64,000 nt of DNA, from contig OZ287698.1 in NCBI GenBank assembly GCA_965649825.1, positions 806,001 to 870,000 of the forward strand. The letters run 5' to 3'. This document shows positions 22,461 through 34,618 of this stretch, piece by piece. Numbering within the stretch: position 1 is the first letter of the stretch; every line of letters starts with the position of its first letter. Position numbers and translations under genes: made by a program. Source of the DNA: Penicillus capitatus. Taxonomy: Eukaryota; Chlorophyta. The notes beneath the pieces were generated by a model, which was given only the letters and a program-made list of their open reading frames with translations, was not told where the DNA came from and did no database searches.

Positions 22461-22764
22461 GTTTGTAACGCTGTTGATGTTTATCTTCATGCGCTGACAG
22501 GCGAAGTCTCTAGAAGACATTCATTCAAGCACATTCACGGTGTCTCATGAACAGCCTGTACTAACCTAACGTCAGCATTCATTTTGCCGTTACTTGAAGC
22601 TTTTCCTTTTTCCGTTTCGTCACTAGACACGTCGAGGTTCGGGGTCACCTGTTCAGCTGTTTTAGGATCGCGACAGACGGTTAAGCAGTTTTCAGTAATG
22701 GACCGCCTACCGTCCATTTGAACCGCAGGTCTTTTGTTTGTTTGGTTGTCACCGTTCTGTACAA
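22461..22764. other. Short intergenic region before the MYB gene
   Basis: About 300 bases with no convincing coding frame; presumably the MYB promoter and leader. No motif identified. Confidence 0.4.
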
Positions 22765-23871
22765 ATGAACGCGTCGTTCGACCCTTTGCGTAATCGGATT
22801 GCCGTGATTTCTCCGGCAACTGAAAGGAGGTCAACGTGGTCCCAAGAGGTAAGGTGTTCCTCGAGGGTTTAACAAAAGCAATCCGATGCCGATTCCGCGG
22901 CTCGCCGCACGCATCGCATGAGTAACTCTTTGTAATCTGCGGGACTTTGTGTGCACAGGAGGATGACCGACTCTATCGACTCGTTAGTCTCTATGGCGCC
23001 AAGAATTGGTGTGCAATTGCCAACGTAAGTGTCAGCCGAATTCGCGTCTTTGGCTCGCGAACCCATCGTCCATTCGCATGCTGTAGGAAATGCAGACGCG
23101 CAATGGAAAGAGCTGTCGTTCGAGGTAATGCGCGATATACGATGACTTTAGATCTTTATGTAAGGATCCTTTGGACTTCGTAGATGGTTCAACTATCTTG
23201 CTCCGGGTATCAAGAAAGGTTCATTCACCCCAGAAGAAGTGCATCCGACTTTGGAGAAAGAATGCTCGGATGTGACTGATTCGTGTTTTTGTAGGAGGCA
23301 TTGATCCGCGAAAAACACCAAGAGTTAGGAAACAAATGGTCCGCCATTGCCAAGTTTCTCCCAGGTCGCACCGATATGGCCATCAAGAACTATTGGTGAG
23401 ATGAGCAGGATTTGTGGTGGACATGAGGTAGAGTCAGTCGTCTATGGTGTTGTCTGTAGGAACGGGCATCTGAAGCGTAAACACTCGGGGGATGATGGAG
23501 GCTCGAATCATTCTGAAGATCATGTGCACTGTTTTGCACCACCATCCGCGTCTCGTGCTTCGTCTGCCGGGACCGGAAGAGTGGTGGATGAATTCCATAG
23601 TCAAGGTTATCAATCTGCGGCGCCGCCGCCGCAAAAGCGCCAACGCGTATCCGCATCTTGCGATGTTTATCAACAGTTTTCCAACTTGACCATTCTTCAA
23701 AATTGCAAAGCGTTGCCATTCGTGATCGCACTGGCGGCGATTCTCATGGAACTTTGTGATGAGAACGATCCGCAGATGCTTTGCAATGTTTTAGAGATTG
23801 CCAATCAGATTCTCAAGATGAAAAAGGGTACTATCCTTGCACGCCTGGGCAAAAACTTGTTTACGGTTTAG
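22765..23871 (+). CDS. R2R3-MYB transcription factor
   Basis: Six exons (22765-22848, 22959-23024, 23087-23124, 23184-23238, 23295-23395, 23460-23871) give 251 residues. Two MYB repeats span about residues 27-127. R2 begins S-T-W-S-Q-E-E-D-D-R-L and includes W-C-A-I-A and S-C-R-S-R-W. R3 begins G-S-F-T-P-E-E-E-A-L-I, with Phe at the first Trp position as is common in plants and algae, and ends A-I-K-N-Y-W-N-G-H-L-K-R-K. This pair binds DNA through the third helix of each repeat, so the protein should act in the nucleus. The C-terminal ~125 residues have a short Pro/basic patch (P-P-P-Q-K-R-Q-R) and a Leu-rich helical end. Intron 1 is 110 nt, the longest I resolved in the window. Target genes are not evident. 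Confidence 0.92.
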
Positions 23872-25733
23872 GTTGTTCTCTAGAGACGAAGGTTGTTGGC
23901 AGCGGCAATCAAGCCACGAACAGATCGACCTAAACGTCAAATCGAGATGATACATGCACTCAGAATCCGCCTATTGCAAAGGGGCATTTTTTGTCCCGGT
24001 CTGTTCATCATGTTTGCTGTTTGCTTCGTTTGGAGGCAGGGCATTGAATTTAAAGACTGGACTGAACTACTGACTATGTATGGCGTATGTCTGGCAGAGC
24101 GACTGAACCACAAGAGATTTCTCAGTCCGTGGGCAGAAGACTTAAGTGGTGGAGAGTCATTGTAACTTTGACCAATAAGTGCATCTTGCAATGAGGACTC
24201 AAATGTCCATAAAGCACAAATCTGGAAGCATCTAAATGGCCCGCCTGAGCAAACAACTTTAAAGATGGCCGTTGATCGACAGACACTGTAAGACTTCGAG
24301 CGTGGGAGAAATGGACTCAGAAATCGTTCTTAGCAACCAAGGTGCGAAAAAGAGAGCATCCGATTTTGTTTAGTGTCCGTTATCACAACCGCAGCTATTG
24401 GTACGAGTAGAGTGCATACCATGTAGCGATTTTCAAGAGTTTAGGGTCTTCATTCGTATCTCGGGCGCCTGCGCTGGCGATCACGAAGGAAGACTAGGAC
24501 GGTCGAGATTTTTTGCTTATCGGAACACAAGGAAAATACGCATTGTAAAAAAGAAAGGGCTGGAGATCTGCCTCCATCCATATACCTACCCACCCACTTA
24601 CCATCGTCATCGTGAGCTGAATGCTGTTCGACCAGCTGCTTCCTCATTTGTGCCGATCACTCTGTCAAAGATGAGAAGATAGGGAAGAGGTAAGCTGCAA
24701 TGGATGATACGGGAAATAAGAAAGAGAATCGAAGAAATGTTAGATTTGGCGTAGAGATTTTGGAGAAAAGGATACTCACCGTCTAGCTTCGGTGATGTTG
24801 GGGATCTTCTCATAGTCGATCGGTTATACGTCTCAATAATCATTGTAGGGCTCGTCGTTTCTCATCGCTACGATTCCCCTGTTTCTCATGCAGCTGTCAG
24901 ATTCAGTTAGAGTGCACGAAGACGTCGTGCATGTATGTGTAATGAAAATATGGACGGCCAAAAACGACGTTCGATCGATTGCGCGATCTCGCCGACGACA
25001 CTAATGGTAGATACATCCGTAAGATCTCTCCCCGCCGATAGTATCATAAGACCTGGCGTCGGTAGCTGACTAGAACTCCGAAGTACAAAAGTCGCATGGC
25101 GATGACGCCGATGATCGTGACAAGCCGCAAAGCATACAGTATTGCTGCGTTTCGTTATCTTCATCAAAGTTCGTTCGATCGGCAGATCGATCGCATCATC
25201 CACCCCCTTGAAGATGCTGGAAAAGGTTTACCTTAGTCGTCGACACAACCAGCACTCGCGAGGATTGCAAAACAGACTGACCGTGCGTAGGACGATTTGA
25301 TGCAATAGGTGTTTGAATTTTCGCCGTGGCTCTAGTAGATACCGATCGCGGATCGAACGACACCGATCGCGGATCGAACGACACCGATCGCGGATCGAAC
25401 GACACCGATCGTGGCTCTAGTAGACACCGATCGCGGATCGAACGACACAATTCCTTTCCGTGTAGCATGCGTCCTTGCCTCTCATTCGTTGATTTCCTTC
25501 CGACGTAATAGTGTTAGCATCTTTCTCGAAATGCATTCATCCAAATCGATCGTCGTTCGGCATGACGCCTAAGGAGTATGAGAGCGATATCGATCGAGAT
25601 GTTTTCATGCGTCGTGCAACATTGATGATAACGTCACGCAAAAATCATCTTGAAGTGAATCGAAGGACATTCGATCGCACAGGCGAGAAGTCAAAGAACA
25701 CAGATTTAGATTCGGATGCGTTTTGCCGTCTCT
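23872..25733. other. Gene-poor region with a GATCGCGGATCGAACGA minisatellite
   Basis: About 1.9 kb between the MYB gene and the end of the coiled-coil gene. Frames at 23893-24165, 24398-24682 and 25511-25759 on the plus strand lack recognisable motifs and have no clear gene structure. On the minus strand, a small split frame (about 24640 to 24450, with a GTAAGT donor near 24600) could encode a peptide of about 30 residues, but the support is weak. A tandem repeat sits at 25340-25445. Confidence 0.35.
25340..25445. repeat. 21-bp tandem repeat (minisatellite)
   Basis: A 21-base unit containing ACACCGATCGCGGATCGAAC is repeated about four to five times, with one variant copy reading GTGGCTCTAGTAG inside. 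It lies in gene-poor sequence. The unit shares a CGATCG core with the other minisatellites of the window. Confidence 0.85.
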
Positions 25734-28624
25734 CTATCGATTATCCTGCCGATCGGTAGATTTAATTTCCAGATCGAGCTTTAAACATTCGACCAACTGC
25801 ATAGAGGGCACAATAGACAAAAAGAACCTTCATGGAGTTGAGCTTGCCTGATTCAACGTTCGAACCGACGCGTTGCTGCTCTCCACTTTCGAATTCAGTT
25901 CCTTGACCTGTTCTTCAGCCAATTCCTGGAAAGAAACCGTCTTCAAAAAACGTCGATGAGGTTGCGATTTTTTGCCTGTTCGTTGCGTAACCGTTTCAGT
26001 TGGGCATTCTTTTCATTTCGTGTTTGATCGATTTCGTTTTTCATCTCCGCCACCTTCATCGCGCAGTCCGATCGTACCTTCACGCGTTGCTATCATGGTT
26101 ATGTCGATTGCTGTGTGCGATGATCATCATCGACCTTGCACATTATCTGCTCCGCTTCGGAGATGAGACGCTCCATTTCACTGTTCCTTTCGGTGACCTC
26201 CTTTAATCTCGTGTTCATGTATTCGATGTGCGTCTCTTTTGAACACAACTGATTCTGCAGACGACGAATGCACTTCTGATCTTCCTCGCTGCGTGCCAAC
26301 AACGAGGTATACTTCTCCTGATAACAAGTTAGATTATCTCAAAGCGAACGGACAGGGATCGGCACCTGAATGTCATCGAACAGGGACTGCTGCTGATCCA
26401 GTTGCGTCTGGTAACGCGGCACGTGGGCTGCCATAGTTTGCTTCGCCTTTTCTGACTCCAGAGCCCGTTCTTCTGCTTCTAAGAGCTTCTTTTGTGTGTC
26501 TGCAAGCAGACTACATGCAGCTATGTTCTTAATCTAGATAAGAGGATATCGCGAATCACTTTTTTGTGCTCTCGAGGGAGATCTCCGTTGCATTGAGTTT
26601 TTGGTGTAATAGCGCTTTCTGATCTTCGGTCGCTTTCATGCGATCGCTGACCTTGTCGTGCTCTCGCTGTAACGATTCCAGCTTTTCAGTGATCTGATCA
26701 GTTTTTCTGTAAAGCATGCATACATCGTTGCATCGGCAGAAAGATCGAACGTGAAACATACTCGTGGTAGACATGAAACGTGTTTGACATTTCGCGGAGG
26801 CGGCGTTCCCCATCGACTGTTGCTCTAACGAAGGATGTGTTTCGCTTCCGCGGCGATACGAATCTTGACCTTACGCTTTGGAATCTCTCGCTTTCTGTTC
26901 TACTGTCGCATTTCGTTGTCTCAGTTCTTCGTTCTGAACACACTTAAGATCCAATTGCGACTTGATCCGCGACATCTCGGACTGAAAAGCTTGTTTCTGT
27001 GCTTGAAACTGCCTGCGATCGCAAATGTTTATGAGCAGAGAACACAGAGAATGTGTCGGCTGGTGCTGGTGCACCTATCTAAATCGGCGACATGGGCATC
27101 GCACTCTTGGAGTTTCGTTTTCAAATCGTGCATCTCCCTTTCTTTGTGTTTCAAGCAGTCATCTGCAAGACAGGAAAAGCGATTTTTCAATCGCTGCTGG
27201 TAATTGTTCACCTTTGTCGCAGAGCAGACGACACGTTCGATCCAGCTCCGATTCGAAACGAGCGATTTTCTTTCTGTCATCGTATTCCTTTTCTCGTGCG
27301 CAATGCAATTGTTGGCGCGTGTTCTCTGTGAGTGTCCGAATCTCGTTCCTCTGGGCAGAGAATCGACTCTGCAGCGATTCGTATTTATACTAGACATGCT
27401 TTCATCACAGAACGCATAAGAATGTGTGTATGACGTTACTTTTAAAGTTCGACAGGCCTCTTTATACTTCTTAGCGCCATCATCTTTGCTCTTCAGCTGC
27501 TGCCGAATACTGTGGATCTCTCGTGCAATCGCCGACACAACATCGTCATCGAAAGAGACCTTGAGAGGATTCTCGATCGACGCCGATCGTTGCAAGGGAA
27601 GAAGAGAGCACACCATCGCAAGTTCTGACATGCTGGACTCCCGTTTGATCGAAAGCTGATCGCGATGCATTCCACTCCTCAGTGACAGCAGCCGATCGTG
27701 TCTTTCCTAGACGATCGAATCGACATCGAATGTGTCGACAAGAGAGAATTACGATGCCTGATATCGATCGCTTAAGGACGATAGATCCGCCTCTCGACGA
27801 TCGAGTTCTTGGCGAAGTGCTTTGTTATCTTTCAATACCCGCTCATGGGTGTCTTCAGCGTGACGCAATTTTTCAACCGCCATTTCGATCTTTTCTGCAA
27901 AGAAAGTGGAGAAATAAGACACGTATGTATACAAGGCAGAGACTTGCGGCAGAGGCCTTGATCGTCGCGAGCTCCTGTCGGTAATGCATCTCGGCTCTAG
28001 CCAACTCATTCCTCGACGCATCGAGCTCGTGCTGCTGCGTCTGCTGTTCCGCCTCGAGTTGCGTCTTTCGAGTTTCAGTTGTGTGTAAATTCTTCTTAAG
28101 GTCATGCAGTTGCGTTGTCTCTTCGAGTGTCTATCGCATCGTTGACCAACTCGCAAAGCATGTTCTTTCAGAGATCGGTCACCTGGCGGCGTTCTCTCTG
28201 TAACTCAGCCATCACCGTTTCCAGCATCGTCTGCAGTTCACTTTTCGTTCTGTCTGTGTCGCGGCATTTGCGATTCAGCGTTTCCAACGCGTTCTCCAGT
28301 TGCTGAATCACTTGATCCTTCGTCGCAACAGCGCTCTCGAGCTGTTCGCGCGCATTGCGTGCCGTATTCTATCATAGAGAACGCCGCGTTTCTGGCCTAT
28401 TGCCAAGGGGCCGAGTACAAACCCACCATCAGACGAATCTGCTGTTGGCGCATTTCGATCAACTCTACATCCTTCGCGTTCAGCGCCGCTTTCAATCGCA
28501 GAAACTGCCAAGTCGAGATGCAACACGCGTCAAACAGCGCTGGCTGAGGTACATCATTCTGTTTGTCTGTGCCGTCGAGAAAGTCAGAGGCAGAATCGGA
28601 GTGGTCATCGCCGGAATCGCTCAT
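25734..28624 (-). CDS. Long coiled-coil protein
   Basis: The start at 28624 (M-S-D-S-G-D-D-H-S-D) gives an acidic, Ser/Asp-rich N-terminus of ~25 residues. Then follow exons made almost wholly of Glu/Gln/Lys/Leu heptads, for example N-A-R-E-Q-L-E-S-A-V-A-T-K-D-Q-V (about 28340), L-K-K-N-L-H-T-T-E-T-R-K-T-Q-L (about 28070), and E-K-L-E-S-L-Q-R-E-H-D-K-V near 26680. The last exon, after a GC-AG intron (25797-25847), ends L-E-I-K-S-T-D-R-Q-D-N-R and stops at 25734-25736. The product would be roughly 700-800 residues with one near-continuous coiled coil. I see no motor, kinase or membrane domain, so a cytoskeletal, flagellar/basal-body or Golgi-tether role is possible but unproven. The interior exon boundaries are only partly resolved; coding frames change about every 150-300 bases, as in the neighbours. 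Confidence 0.75.
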
Positions 28625-28931
28625 TCCCGATCGTCGACGATCGCTTCGATGTTCAGGCGGCCAACGCGTCGATCACAAACGCAGCAATGGGCGCACGATT
28701 CGCAAAAAATAACTTCAATCCTTTTTCGTAGCATGTCCCACATCATAGCACAATAAAAAATACGAAGTGCATGCACATTGATCTCTGACAAGAATCCATT
28801 TTCTCCACAGCAATTGCGATAACTCATCAAGTCAAGAGCGACGAGACAAGACATCTCGATATCAATCCCCACGGTTGCATCTGACGCCGTCCATCGATCC
28901 GTAATGAGTACAGGCGCTTGTGCATCTCGCT
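28625..28931. other. Short intergenic region
   Basis: About 300 bases between the start of the coiled-coil gene and the end of a dehydrogenase gene on the same strand. No gene or motif seen. Confidence 0.4.
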
Positions 28932-29851
28932 TTATTTCCCAACGATGAAAAGACTTTTCATAAATCGATCGACGACCCAAAGAGGCATCCAGCTCATGAG
29001 CGTCATCGAGAACCATGTCCCCCATGTATCGTAGACAAAGTTTCGTGGACGAGCGGCAAGAAGGAGACTTCTGATCGTGGATGCCACTTGCACAGGTTTA
29101 GCACTGTACTGATGAAAGTCACGGGACACTTCGGGAAAGTGAGCAATATCCTTTCCGTAATATTCGTCGCATTTAGATCCTGCCGGGTACTTCTCTCTCA
29201 ACTCTCCAGTAAACTTCATTGCTGTGTCTCCGAATTTCGTTTCGACAGGACCGGGACGCACCGTCGACACTTTGATGCCCCACCGCGCCACTTCCTGACG
29301 CAAACATTCAGAAAAAGCATCTACTGCCGCTTTCGATGCGCTGTAGGCAGACGTAAACGGAGTCCTGAAATGTGAGGCGACGGAGCTGGTGTTTACGATG
29401 CGTCCTGATTTCCCAAGCCTCAGCAAAGGCAAAGCGGCCTGGGTGACGCGATAGACCCCGAACACATTGATGTCGAATTGACGCTGCACGTCACTGATGG
29501 GCATGAATTCGGCAGGGCTAGGAAACATCAGCCCTGCATTGTTCACCAGGGCATCGAGGCCTTGTTCCCCAACAGCCACGCGAACTTCCTCGAATGCCTT
29601 GTCGATCTGTTCCTGCTTCGTCACATCGAAGTAGACGAGACGTATGTTCCTGTGCTTAGATGGAAAATTCTTGGCGTCTTCTTCGTTGAGAACGCAGGCG
29701 AAGACGATCCAATCCTCATTCGCCATCATTGTAGCGAGGGCCTCGCCTATACCGCTGGAGCATCCCGTGATAAGAACGGACGGCTGTTTGCCTAAACAAG
29801 CAGTGAAGACATTTGGTGCGACGAGAAAACAGCAAACATACTTGCAGACAT
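28932..29851 (-). CDS. Short-chain dehydrogenase/reductase, paralogue 1
   Basis: Two exons: 29851-29842 (only ten bases, M-S-A plus one base) and 29791-28932, giving 289 residues. Classical SDR with the Rossmann cofactor loop T-G-C-S-S-G-I-G near residue 12, N-N-A-G, catalytic Ser in N-T-S-S-V-A-S, and the Y-S-A-S-K catalytic pair. The P-G-P-V-E-T-K-F segment after the active site and the hydrophobic C-terminus resemble 17-beta-hydroxysteroid or 1-acyl-DHAP reductase types that act on lipids at membranes; the substrate is not provable. It is the more divergent of the three copies and lacks the second intron found in paralogues 2 and 3. Confidence 0.88.
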
Positions 29852-30548
29852 GGTGGTACGCAGAAAAGAATGGCGAAAGAAGTGCGTTGGCTCGGAAGAG
29901 ATCTGTGGTGTCAACGACGCAGAATATTTGTCATCGATCAGTCAGCAATACGTCATTACGCGAAGATGAATAAGGCCCACGGCGGACGGTTAAAGGGAAC
30001 GTTGATAGGCGTTTGGTGAATGGGGTTGTCCGGAGGGACTCATGACACGACGATAGCGAAACGGACGTTGACGATGCTCTAAAACAAACAAAAAAACGCA
30101 TCCTGTCCTTTATCGTAGGATGATGGTCTTATCCTGTCACCCATACAATCCATACCTAAACGTCTGGTCGATGGATAGCAAAGCATACCGATGTTTACAC
30201 TATACCGTAAATCCATAGATGGATAAGTTTGCTTTGCACACTTCCATGCACCAAACATCTTTAGACATCTCAAATCGTGAGATCGTGATGCATCGTAAAT
30301 CGAAACACATGACTGTGCATTTCCATTTTCACAGTGATCGTCGTTCTATCGAGTGACGATAGAAACTTCTCACTTCCTACTCTTTGCGCTCAAATGCATC
30401 ATCAACGCAAATCTCGACGAGATCGATTTTCTGACGAATCTTTGTACAGAGAGAAGACAAGCAAGGCATTGCAAAGTTTCTGAAGAAGTGCATTAACAAA
30501 GGAAATGTGCTGATGGCACTCAATAGTTCCACTCGTCCGATCATCCGT
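29852..30548. other. Intergenic region between two dehydrogenase genes
   Basis: About 700 bases without a convincing coding frame; it should contain the promoter of paralogue 1 and the 3' end of paralogue 2. Confidence 0.4.
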
Positions 30549-31521
30549 TTAATTGAGGCTGAAGAGATTGGCTATCATGGAGTCGATCCATGACAGCGGC
30601 AACGTCTCGAACAAGCATGCAGTGAAGTAGGTGCCCCACGTGTCAAAGTACATGTTCTTTGGATTCGTAGCCGTCAATGCTGTCAGGATGCGGTTCGAGA
30701 CGACGCGTGGCGAAGCATTGTTCTTTTCGAAGGTCGCCGCAGCTTTGGGGGCAGCCACAAGTGCCTTCGAATACAGCTCTCGACACGGGGATCCCTCTGG
30801 ATACTTCTGCATGAATGCATCGAGCTCCCCTGTCGCCGTCTTTTCAAAGTTCGATTTCACAGGACCCGGCTTGATCAAGACAACTTTCATACCTACATCG
30901 ATCATCACGCGATAAGATCTCGATGCTGTTAGGATCTATGTGGCGAACCGAATTGAGCAACTTCGCGACGCATTGCTTCACTAAGACTGAGTAATGCAGA
31001 TTTCGACGCGCAGTAGAATGAGAGCAGTGGGAGATGTTGATGGCTTGCGATTGAGCCGATATTGACGATACGTCCAGGCTTCCCCGTTCGAAGAAGTGAC
31101 ATCGCGGCCTGGGTGACTTGAACAACCCCGAAGATGTTCACTTCGAACTGGCGGCGGATGTCTGACATATCTGTAAATTCGAACGGGGCTGTGATGGACA
31201 TGCCAGCGTTGTTTACGAGGCCATCGAGACCATCCTCCCCAACGGCGACGCGAATTTCTTCTATGGCACGATGAACCTGATCTTCTTTGGTGACGTCCAA
31301 AATTATGGGCTTCAGATTCGGGCTTACACTTCGGAGTTTTTCGGCGTCCGATTCTTTACGGACGCCAGCGAAAACAATCCAACCTTTTTCTACTAAAAAT
31401 TTCGCGGCGTCTTCTCCAATGCCGCTCGAGCAGCCAGTAATGAGCACTGTTTTCTGTCTTCCTACGCATGGTACAGGAGACGATATCATCCGGCACGCGG
31501 GAAAAGACGCCGACCTGCCAT
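30549..31521 (-). CDS. Short-chain dehydrogenase/reductase, paralogue 2
   Basis: Three exons: 31521-31515 (seven bases), 31461-30949 (513 bases) and 30892-30549, giving 287 residues. Motifs are T-G-C-S-S-G-I-G near residue 10, L-V-N-N-A-G, N-I-G-S-I-A-S with the catalytic Ser, and F-Y-C-A-S-K with the catalytic Tyr and Lys. The C-terminal D-T-W-G-T-Y-F-T-A-C and W-I-D-S segments are shared with paralogues 1 and 3. Exon 2 has exactly the same length as exon 2 of paralogue 3 and both introns are phase 1 at matching positions, showing a common origin. Tandem placement downstream-to-upstream with paralogue 1 on the same strand suggests local duplication. Confidence 0.9.
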
Positions 31522-32485
31522 GGTGAAGAGGAGATTCTTAAGAACTTAGCCAAACGCCAATACCGTCAAGGCAAACGTGCGTCGCCTCTCGAAGTACGTC
31601 CGAACACGTGTCTAAAGTTATTTCTTGAACGTAACGGGATAGATAACCGCCGATAAGAATGATCCAATAGATTATGATCGATAGTGTATCGCATACATAC
31701 GCCGAGAGATCATCTCAATCCTAGAGATTTCGAACACAGCCTTGCTTGTTAGGCTCTTACATTCTAAGATCCCAGATCTCCTATTGGGTTACGTATTCTT
31801 TGTTCGATTGGCATGTCGATCAGAAATCGAGTATCGTGTTGGGCATCTAAACCTATAGTGGATTGCTTCTGATAAATGATTTGAAGGAATGATGGCTTTC
31901 GAACAAGCTGCGACGAATTCGTACCTCCGTCGATCGGATCCGTTGCCGATCTTGCCAAGTGGCCTACAGACGTCTGTACATTACCTTCGCGAAATTCCAC
32001 GTCGCGGGATCGAACCGATCTCATCGCTGGCGATAATCCTCATCGTACACGACCGACTGCCTCCATCCGTTATGATCTACGCACTCCATGTCTGTTTATT
32101 TCTGTGATGCCCTGCATGACGTATGCGTTGGCGTGTCATGGGCAGTATAGCGAAGAAGGCGCTTTTTGACTGTGGGTTTTTCGAACAGAGGGGGTGATTG
32201 TGTCGAAAACATGTCCAAACAACGTGAAAACACTGGCAGATAACGTGCCAAGACGAGAGAAACACCGAACACGCTGGATCCCGTGGTCCGCGTGATCACG
32301 AAATCCTCAACGGAAACCCATCCAAACGTCTACCACCACTTTCGTTATTGAGTGACAACAGTCTGAGCAGAACCCTTTCTTGACGCCAGCCTCGTCTACT
32401 CGACCGTCGTTGTGATCGTTTTTCAGTTAGTAATGAGAAAAACGTAAAGTGCGAAAGAGTGTCCGAACACAAAAGGAGATGTATG
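31522..32485. other. Intergenic region
   Basis: About 960 bases between paralogue 2 and the T1 gene. The frame at 31889-32107 on the plus strand shows no family features. No RNA gene or repeat recognised. Confidence 0.4.
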
Positions 32486-34232
32486 CTAACACTTTTCAGG
32501 CAGGCAGTACTCAGCGGTGCGAGGTTTTGGAATGCCAAGGGCCGTACAAAAATCATCTTCGACAGAAATGCCTTCAAAGTCCGTACAAGTAACAGTTCTC
32601 ATTCGGATCTTCGTTCCACAATCGCATTCGCCCCATGTGCCCAAGAGATAGCGGACAGGTCGACACGGTCGAGATCCACATACTGATCGCCGATCGATAC
32701 CAGCCTCTTCCATCCGCTCTAGGCATTTCTCGTTATTGGTTTGAGTGCCGTTGAGGTAATGACATGTAAATTGTTGCTCTCTGAAACCTTCTGACATGCG
32801 CTCTGTGAGACATAGAGTGAGTAAACAGTCAGGTAAGAGGTATGAGGTAGTTAGTACTTGTATCTGGATCGTACATAGCGCATTCTTGAGTACACTTGGA
32901 CCAGTTGCCAAGGATATAGTAGTAATCGCCGACGCATTTTGCAAAAGCACATTCACGAACAGTATCTGGCTGCTTGAATTCGTCGCATTGACTGAGTGGG
33001 AGTGGTATCCCGAAACTGTTGCGGCAAATCACCGAACGTCTCTAAAGACGCACGTTTGTAAGGGAACAAAGCCAAAGAAAGAATGATGACCTGTATTCGA
33101 GGTCCATTTTGCGAACAATACTGTGTGCAATCGCTCCATGGACCGTAGTAGTATGTATTCTCGATCGCAGCTTCGCCTGCCTCTTCCACCGGAATCTCGA
33201 TCCGAACGAGCACTGGTGAAGGCGATGGAGGATTAGGCAACTGCTCGATCAGTTCAAAAAGATCCGTGTCAAACGAATAGATCTCTGGCAAGGGAGGAAG
33301 GTCCAACTCGATATACGTGATATCATCATCTGGCTCCTCCGGCGGTTCACTTGGCTCAATCTCCGGCGGCTCACTCGGCTCGACCTCTGGTGGCTCCTCA
33401 GGCGGCTCACTCGGCTCGACCTCTGGCGGCTCCTCCGGCGGTTCGCTTGGTTCGACCTCTGGCGGCTCTTCTGGAGGTTCTGAGGGTGGAGCGACAGGGG
33501 GTTCCACAAATTCGTCTCCCCAATAACGGGCAGTGAAGGAACATTGGAGGTTGTCGACATCGACTTTGCATCCTGGAACGCAAGATCCACCATTCACCGT
33601 CTCGAACGTCTGTACATCGACATAGAGTCGACGGCCTTTTCCCCGACAAATGTAAACCATTTCGTCCTGCAATGGACAGACATAGATGGTCCCTCCCTTC
33701 TGCGTTGTGTGTATGTGTGCCGAACCTCGTTGTATTCACAATTTAAACTTCGTATGGCTTCGGCATCGACTCTTTTGATCGATGTCCCGCAGAACTCATC
33801 ATTTTTCCCCAGAATCCCGCTAATGCATATCACGGTATTGCAGCGTGGATCGCATGTGGGCAATGTAAAGTCGCCGCATTTGGCCTCGCATTTGAGCTTC
33901 TCGTCTCCAAAGGTCTGACGAAGTGCACCGTTTAGAAACAGCGCATGAATCGATGGCGCCTCATACCTTTCTTATTTCAAAGAAGACTCCACGCGACACA
34001 ACTTCACAGTCGCATAGAAATGTCGGCGGTCGGTTGCAAGCAGTCTCCTCGTCCGCGGCTAAGCATCGAACCAAATCACTCTCACTCCGCCATCGTGCAT
34101 TTTACCCGATGCTTGAACGAGTCCTCTCCTGCCAGTGCCATGCCCGTCGAAGCGTGCCGTAACTGATTGAGCTACTGCTACTAGGCAGAGTAGTAGAGAG
34201 AAAGGGAGACGGCTTCGCGAAGGAAACAGCAT
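32486..34232 (-). CDS. T1: short member of the cysteine-module/TSP-like extracellular protein family
   Basis: Six exons (34232-34106, 34058-33967, 33914-33726, 33666-33091, 33041-32858, 32790-32486) give 490 residues. A strong signal peptide (F-S-L-L-L-C-L-V-A-V-A-Q-S) is followed by one module A (first half around F-L-C-D-C-E-V-V, second half rich in Cys), one module B (V-Q-T-F-E-T-V-N-G-G-S-C-V-P-G-C) and a linker of E-P-P-E-V-E-P-S-E-P-P repeats. Three TSP-1-like repeats end the protein (Y-Y-G-P-W-S-D-C; W-S-K-C-T-Q-E-C; W-G-E-C-D-C). The stop comes right after the last conserved Cys (L-P-E-K-C), so T1 lacks the EGF-like and membrane parts of its paralogues. The protein is therefore predicted to be secreted. 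An extra 3' exon cannot be fully excluded, because the stop overlaps a possible GTGTTAG donor. Confidence 0.85.
33320..33500 (-). repeat. Acidic proline repeat in the T1 linker
   Basis: About five imperfect copies of a 12-residue unit (E-E-P-P-E-V-E-P-S-E-P-P; 36 bases) within T1 exon 4. It forms an extended, negatively charged spacer between module B and the TSP-like repeats. Confidence 0.85.
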
Positions 34233-34618
34233 CAGCTACGCCACATACGTCGAAAATGCAGAACATATGACGGCCTCGAGGAAAAGACAGCGACGTCCTG
34301 TCCGCAGCTAAAGAGAATGTATTAACGGAGACGCACAGGGTTCATTCACACAACTAACAGCTGATTCTAAACATCTTTGCACAGGGAACCAAGATGTACA
34401 CAGACTCATGTTGATTGACGGATCGTATCCACCACATAGCCAGTGAGTGCAAGCCATATGACGTTTCGTCAGGCATTAAAGCGTTCTCTTGTGCACCACC
34501 AAATCCGAGTACTGTGCACTTATGACCATGAAGGTAAAGAGGAAAACAACTGTTTATCACAGTCAACGGAATGGAATGGAATGGGCTGCTGAAGGTGATA
34601 CGATGATGTTGTGTGTGG
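34233..34618. other. Intergenic region between T2 and T1
   Basis: About 390 bases between the T2 stop and the T1 start on the same strand. It must hold the T2 3' end and T1 promoter; no element identified. Confidence 0.4.

Noticed and set aside
32296-32577. A possible further exon of T1 downstream of its stop
   Set aside because: No EGF-like or Cys-rich coding resembling the paralogues is found there, so the simpler reading is that T1 ends at 32486.
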